This document shows positions 60,607 through 64,000 of a stretch of 64,000 nt of DNA, piece after piece; positions within the stretch are counted from its first letter, which is position 1, and each line of letters begins with the position of its first letter. This DNA comes from an uncultured Bacteroidota bacterium. GTDB taxonomy: Bacteria > Bacteroidota > Bacteroidia > Bacteroidales > P3. The notes below the pieces were generated by a model. That model did no database searches. It saw only the letters and a list, made by a program, of their open reading frames with translations, and had not been told where the DNA came from. A program made the translations under genes and the position numbers. Location of the stretch: contig UQXW01000001.1 in NCBI GenBank assembly GCA_900545215.1, positions 122,552-186,551 of the forward strand, written 5' to 3'.

Positions 60607-61050
60607 CGACTCCTTAACCACCGCATTCAAATAAACCGTCCGAACATCACCCGCACGAGGATATACCCTCTTTATAGTTTTTCTTCTTCGTTTAATTTGA
60701 ATTTTTTCGGCGAATAAATCCGCTGTAACGGGCAGTTATTTCAGCAAAACAGCCTCTTGAGTATAGATGTCTGCTTTTCCTTTCTCGCGACCGACGATTA
60801 TTCCTTCTTCCTGATAAATGAGACAGTTTTATACAGGCAAATTCTTTATTCTTCATTTCGTCGGGAAAGCCAGAGCTAAAACGGATTTTGGTAAACGCTT
60901 AATATAGAAAGAGGGCATACATGAAGAACAGCCGGCAAAATGTGTCTCGCAAGGCTAAGAAAGAATAGGCATACCACAAATACCGCAATATGAGCGGTTT
61001 TGTCGGATAAACGAGTATAAAACATGGTTTTAGATGAGATGATGTACGGT
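60547..61050. repeat. 504-bp tandem duplication, copy 1
   Basis: Repeated in full at 61051-61554 with one difference (A at 61011, G at 61515). The unit takes in the last 60 bases of the SprT-like gene and about 444 non-coding bases. One base of microhomology (T at 60546 and 61050) marks the junction. On the minus strand one stretch reads GIIVGREKGKADIYTQEA, faintly like the tail of a Rpn-type transposase or ATPase gene, but too short to call. Confidence 0.97.
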
Positions 61051-61554
61051 CCAAATCACCTTTCGTCAGATAAGGCAGACACTTGCCTATTTACAATCCT
61101 CATGGAATAGCGACTCCTTAACCACCGCATTCAAATAAACCGTCCGAACATCACCCGCACGAGGATATACCCTCTTTATAGTTTTTCTTCTTCGTTTAAT
61201 TTGAATTTTTTCGGCGAATAAATCCGCTGTAACGGGCAGTTATTTCAGCAAAACAGCCTCTTGAGTATAGATGTCTGCTTTTCCTTTCTCGCGACCGACG
61301 ATTATTCCTTCTTCCTGATAAATGAGACAGTTTTATACAGGCAAATTCTTTATTCTTCATTTCGTCGGGAAAGCCAGAGCTAAAACGGATTTTGGTAAAC
61401 GCTTAATATAGAAAGAGGGCATACATGAAGAACAGCCGGCAAAATGTGTCTCGCAAGGCTAAGAAAGAATAGGCATACCACAAATACCGCAATATGAGCG
61501 GTTTTGTCGGATAAGCGAGTATAAAACATGGTTTTAGATGAGATGATGTACGGT
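61051..61554. repeat. 504-bp tandem duplication, copy 2
   Basis: Identical to copy 1 except base 61515. It contains a 56-base fragment of the 3' end of the SprT-like gene and ends 49 bases before the -7 box of the ATPase gene. No gene is seen between 60607 and 61633; tiny 15-codon frames at 60921 and 61425 are duplicates of each other. Confidence 0.97.
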
Positions 61555-61602
61555 TGTAATAATTTTATTAGTAAGAATGATGTTAGTAATAACGGTATTT
61601 CG

Positions 61603-61610
61603 TACCTTTG
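61603..61610 (+). promoter_or_regulatory. -7 box for the ATPase at 61634
   Basis: TACCTTTG followed by CGTT lies 23 bases before the ATG. Confidence 0.55.
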
Positions 61611-61633
61611 CGTTTGAATAAGATTTGAAGATT

Positions 61634-62764
61634 ATGGAGAACAAGCCTTTTATATTCGGCGTTGCAACATCGGGCGATAACTTTACCGACCGAGAGAAAG
61701 AAACGGAGCGTTTATTGTTGAATTTTCGACATGGTGTCAATACCGTACTGATTTCTCCTCGTCGTTGGGGTAAGACTTCGTTGGTGCAGAAAGTATGTAG
61801 TTTGGCTCAATCCGACAAACTGAAAGTTGTGTATTTCGATATTTTCTCGTGTCGTAGCGATAAGGATTTCTATGACGCATTTGCGACTGCTGTTCTCAAA
61901 CAAACATCTTCGAAATTGGAGGATTGGTTGGAGAATATCAGGTTATTCCTTTCTCGTATCAGCCCCAAAATTTCAATGGGTACGGATTCGACGATGGATT
62001 TGTCTGTTTCACTTGAGATGAATCCCAAGAGTAACGATGTGGATGAGATTCTGCAGTTTCCGGAAAAAATAGCGAAGAAGAAAGGCTGCAATATCGTTGT
62101 GTGTATCGACGAGTTCCAACAGATTGCCGAGTTCAAGGATTCCAAGACATTTCAAAAACGATTGCGTACCGTGTGGCAACTGCAAAAGTCGGTATCTTAT
62201 TGTCTGTTCGGTAGCAAGAAACATTTGATGAATGAATTGTTCGAGAAGAAAAGCCTGCCGTTCTATAAATTCGGAGATGTCATTTATCTGCCGAAAATAG
62301 GAACATCGGATTGGGTAGATTATATATGCGGTCGTTTTGAAGCTACGGGCAAGCAAATATCAAGGGAGTCGGCTGAAAGAATATGCCGAATGGTGGATAA
62401 CCACTCGTCTTATGTGCAGCAGTTGGCATGGTTGGTATGGATTCATACTGATGGAACGGCTACAGAGCAGAACATTGAGGCGGCATATCAAGATATTATC
62501 GACCAGAATACCCCATTGTTCGAGAAGCAGACGGAGAGTCTTACTACCTATCAGATGAATTTTCTGCGAGCCGTCATAGATGGGGTTCATAGTGAATTTA
62601 CCACACAAGAGGTTTTACAAAAATACCGGCTTGGTTCGTCTGCAAATGTAAGTATCGTGAAGAGGGCATTAGTTAAAAAGGAACTCATAGAGATAGAGAA
62701 ACGACAAGTTGTTATTCCCGATCCGGTGATGAAAGTGTGGCTGAAAAGAGAGTTGTGTATATAG
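61634..62764 (+). CDS. AAA ATPase, same family as the gene at 14833
   Basis: A 376-residue ATPase with the same layout as its paralog at 14833: an N-terminal FTDREKETERLL (FCDREAEAAKII in the paralog), Walker A SPRRWGKT near 46-53, Walker B VVCIDEFQQI, FGSKKHLMNELF, and a C-terminal winged-helix region (GSSANVSIVKRALVKKELIEIEKR). The function is unknown. ATG 61634 is used; TTG 61625 adds three residues only. It lies alone downstream of the tandem duplication. Confidence 0.82.
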   Translation: MENKPFIFGVATSGDNFTDREKETERLLLNFRHGVNTVLISPRRWGKTSLVQKVCSLAQSDKLKVVYFDIFSCRSDKDFYDAFATAVLKQTSSKLEDWLENIRLFLSRISPKISMGTDSTMDLSVSLEMNPKSNDVDEILQFPEKIAKKKGCNIVVCIDEFQQIAEFKDSKTFQKRLRTVWQLQKSVSYCLFGSKKHLMNELFEKKSLPFYKFGDVIYLPKIGTSDWVDYICGRFEATGKQISRESAERICRMVDNHSSYVQQLAWLVWIHTDGTATEQNIEAAYQDIIDQNTPLFEKQTESLTTYQMNFLRAVIDGVHSEFTTQEVLQKYRLGSSANVSIVKRALVKKELIEIEKRQVVIPDPVMKVWLKRELCI

Positions 62765-63032
62765 TGCTTAATGAACGTTTGAGACATAATCCTCAAATAG
62801 CATAACAAAGAGAATTGAATATAGAATCGATGAGATACTATATCAATAGATGTATGCGAACCTTACATTTTGTCCGGATTATCGGGTTCGGAGGAGAAAA
62901 TGATTTCACCGCACTATTGTGCAAGTTCAAGATAGAAGCGTAACAATGGAGAGAAAGACCCTTTGCAAGAGTTTTTATCCTTATCCGTTGTATAGATGCC
63001 ACACCCAACTTCCGAAATCTTTTGACGCAGGA
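62765..63032. other. Intergenic region without a recognisable gene
   Basis: No supported gene. A 71-codon plus-strand frame at 62919-63134 is not convincing: it lacks a ribosome-binding site and runs over the terminator and the end of the next gene. Confidence 0.5.
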
Positions 63033-63035
63033 AAG

Positions 63036-63063
63036 AAAACAGGAGCTTACATGAAGCTCCTGT
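63036..63063 (-). terminator. Terminator of the barrel-protein gene
   Basis: ACAGGAGCTT at 63039-63048 pairs perfectly with AAGCTCCTGT at 63054-63063, with TTTTCTTTC following on the minus strand, 30 bases after the stop codon. Confidence 0.85.
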
Positions 63064-63093
63064 TGTTTCGATACTTTGGAAAAACTTATTCGA

Positions 63094-63927
63094 TTAGAAG
63101 TGGTAACCTACCGTCAACGTCATCATCGAGATAGACAGGTCTTTCCATTTGAACTTCTCTTTGTCGCTATCGTGTTCGGTTGTCCCGTTACTATCACTAT
63201 AGTTCTCTTCCATTTCTATTTTACCTTTCACTTTGGCACTTCCGAGATTGTACCAATGCAAACCGATGCTTATTCGGTCGAAAGTAACACCTGCTCCAAA
63301 TCGATAAGCGAAAGTTATGGCATTATCATACTTATATGTTGCCTCGGAAGTTGTTGTGAAATCGTAATAATAACTAGTATAGCTATCACTGTACAAAGCT
63401 GTACCTTCTTTCTCTTGAAGTATCTTTGCATTGGTGAATAATCTCATGTTTATACCTGCGGCAAACTCGCCGAAGATATTGATTTTGTCGTTCAGTTTGA
63501 AGGCGTAATTCAAACCTGCCATCAAAGGCACATTCAAATACTTAGGCAGGGTTACTTCATAGTCATAATCATAGCTGTAACCGGTACTATTGTATGTTCC
63601 GGACGTAAATTTATCATCGAACCAATCTTTTGCGTCGCCGTTCAAGGGATTGTACATCAATTCCGCACCAACCAAGAAGCGAAGATTGGCTACCTGAGGT
63701 ATGGGGAACTGATACTTGAAGCCGACACCGAAACCTGTTCCGGCAGAACCGGTTTTGGAACTACCGTTAGCCAATGCACACACTTTATCGTTGTCATCAA
63801 ATTCCGCAAACTTACCATTCGGAAATACGCCGCTAAGGTGCAACGAGAAACCATCTTTTTGGGCAAATGTTTTGCCGCCCGAAATCAATAATGTGGCTAA
63901 AATAAGCCGAGTAATAATTCTCTTCAT
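63094..63927 (-). CDS. Outer-membrane beta-barrel protein
   Basis: A 277-residue exported protein with a signal peptide (KRIITRLILATLLISGGKTFAQ). The mature part begins KDGFSLHLSGVFPNGKFAEFD and shows repeated amphipathic strands with aromatic ends (GTGFGVGFKYQFPIPQV, FLVGAELMYNP, LNVPLMAGLNYAF, IGLHWYNLGSAKV, SISMMTLTVGYHF), with serine- and tyrosine-rich loops. It belongs to the small PorT/OmpW-like barrels. ATG 63927 is preferred over 63966, because it gives a clean signal peptide. Function unknown. Confidence 0.8.
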   Translation of the reverse strand: MKRIITRLILATLLISGGKTFAQKDGFSLHLSGVFPNGKFAEFDDNDKVCALANGSSKTGSAGTGFGVGFKYQFPIPQVANLRFLVGAELMYNPLNGDAKDWFDDKFTSGTYNSTGYSYDYDYEVTLPKYLNVPLMAGLNYAFKLNDKINIFGEFAAGINMRLFTNAKILQEKEGTALYSDSYTSYYYDFTTTSEATYKYDNAITFAYRFGAGVTFDRISIGLHWYNLGSAKVKGKIEMEENYSDSNGTTEHDSDKEKFKWKDLSISMMTLTVGYHF

Positions 63928-64000
63928 TTTTTTTGAATTTGTTTTTTCTTTTGCCCAAGTCCCCAAGGCGATACATTTTTCCGATTTTCTTTTCTCTGAC

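Noticed and set aside
60921..60968. 15-codon frame with a purine-rich upstream site, duplicated at 61425
   Set aside because: Too short to support as a gene; its second copy exists only because of the tandem duplication.
62919..63134. 71-codon frame after the second ATPase gene
   Set aside because: It crosses a strong terminator and runs into the end of the barrel-protein gene on the opposite strand; no recognisable features.
1..64000. CRISPR arrays, insertion sequences, prophage, rRNA genes
   Set aside because: I looked for regularly spaced repeats, transposase or integrase motifs, phage structural proteins and rRNA signatures on both strands and found none.

Overview
The window is a piece of a Bacteroidota chromosome, most likely of the order Bacteroidales and from a lineage with a type IX secretion system (T9SS). 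Four signal-peptide proteins end in a C-terminal sorting domain built around a PNP motif (25459-26517, 37761-39047, 51941-52873, 58290-59945). Many genes follow the Bacteroidota promoter -7 box TAnnTTTG, in the best cases with TTTG 18-19 bases upstream. HU-like, LptE, DUF2723, DUF1573, DUF3109 and the long form of NusB are all of the Bacteroidota kind. I cannot place it below order. I found no rRNA, tRNA, CRISPR array, insertion sequence or phage.

Region 1 (1-14718) is a surface polysaccharide locus. Two tandem HU-like genes come first. Then come two UDP-GlcNAc 2-epimerases, a capE-capF-capG set for UDP-N-acetyl-L-fucosamine, a WbuB-like glycosyltransferase, two nucleotide-sugar SDR enzymes and an initiating sugar phosphotransferase, closed by a strong hairpin. 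The locus is visibly decaying and recombining. It holds a glycosyltransferase tail, a broken four-helix-bundle gene, an epimerase/cytidylyltransferase chimera, and an amber-interrupted AlbA_2 ATPase gene inserted between capG and wbuB and flanked by 164-bp direct repeats of the capG 3' end. No flippase or polymerase gene is visible.

Region 2 (14756-20073) has two accessory ATPase genes (one behind a 25-bp inverted repeat that overlaps its promoter) and a leftward operon of ECF sigma factor, anti-sigma factor and outer-membrane barrel. Region 3 (20358-33565) is mostly housekeeping: pdxJ; a cobalamin riboswitch in front of a YidE/YbjL-type transporter and a U32 protease-family gene; a leucine-rich-repeat T9SS cargo; hutH; ruvB; a universal stress protein; a SPOR protein; and an M20 dipeptidase.

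Region 4 (33832-36488) is a type II restriction-modification module. The Dam-class methylase is intact. The AlwI-family endonuclease is broken by a stop codon lying inside a 34-bp inverted copy of its own downstream sequence, the signature of a template-switch mutation. Region 5 (36589-47759) has UDP-xylose synthase, a DNRLRE T9SS cargo, two glycosyltransferases, fabG, a methionine gamma-lyase-type enzyme, and a leftward run of glnS, barrel protein, cdd and a solitary N6-adenine methylase.

Region 6 (47731-60606) has DUF3109, a T9SS cargo-lptE-DUF2723 operon, an AbiH phage-defence gene, and the nusB-DUF1573-yajC-ybbR-coaE operon followed by a T9SS lysyl-endopeptidase-like protease and a SprT-like metalloprotein. 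Region 7 (60546-63966) starts with a perfect-length 504-bp tandem duplication, then a second ATPase of the same family as the one at 14833, and ends with an outer-membrane barrel protein.

The most unusual signals are the template-switch inactivation of the restriction enzyme, the repeat-flanked ATPase gene, the chimeric gene at 10846-11750, the B12 riboswitch-transporter pair, and the way accessory ATPase genes coincide with structural scars. All functions are inferred from sequence recognition; no database search was run.
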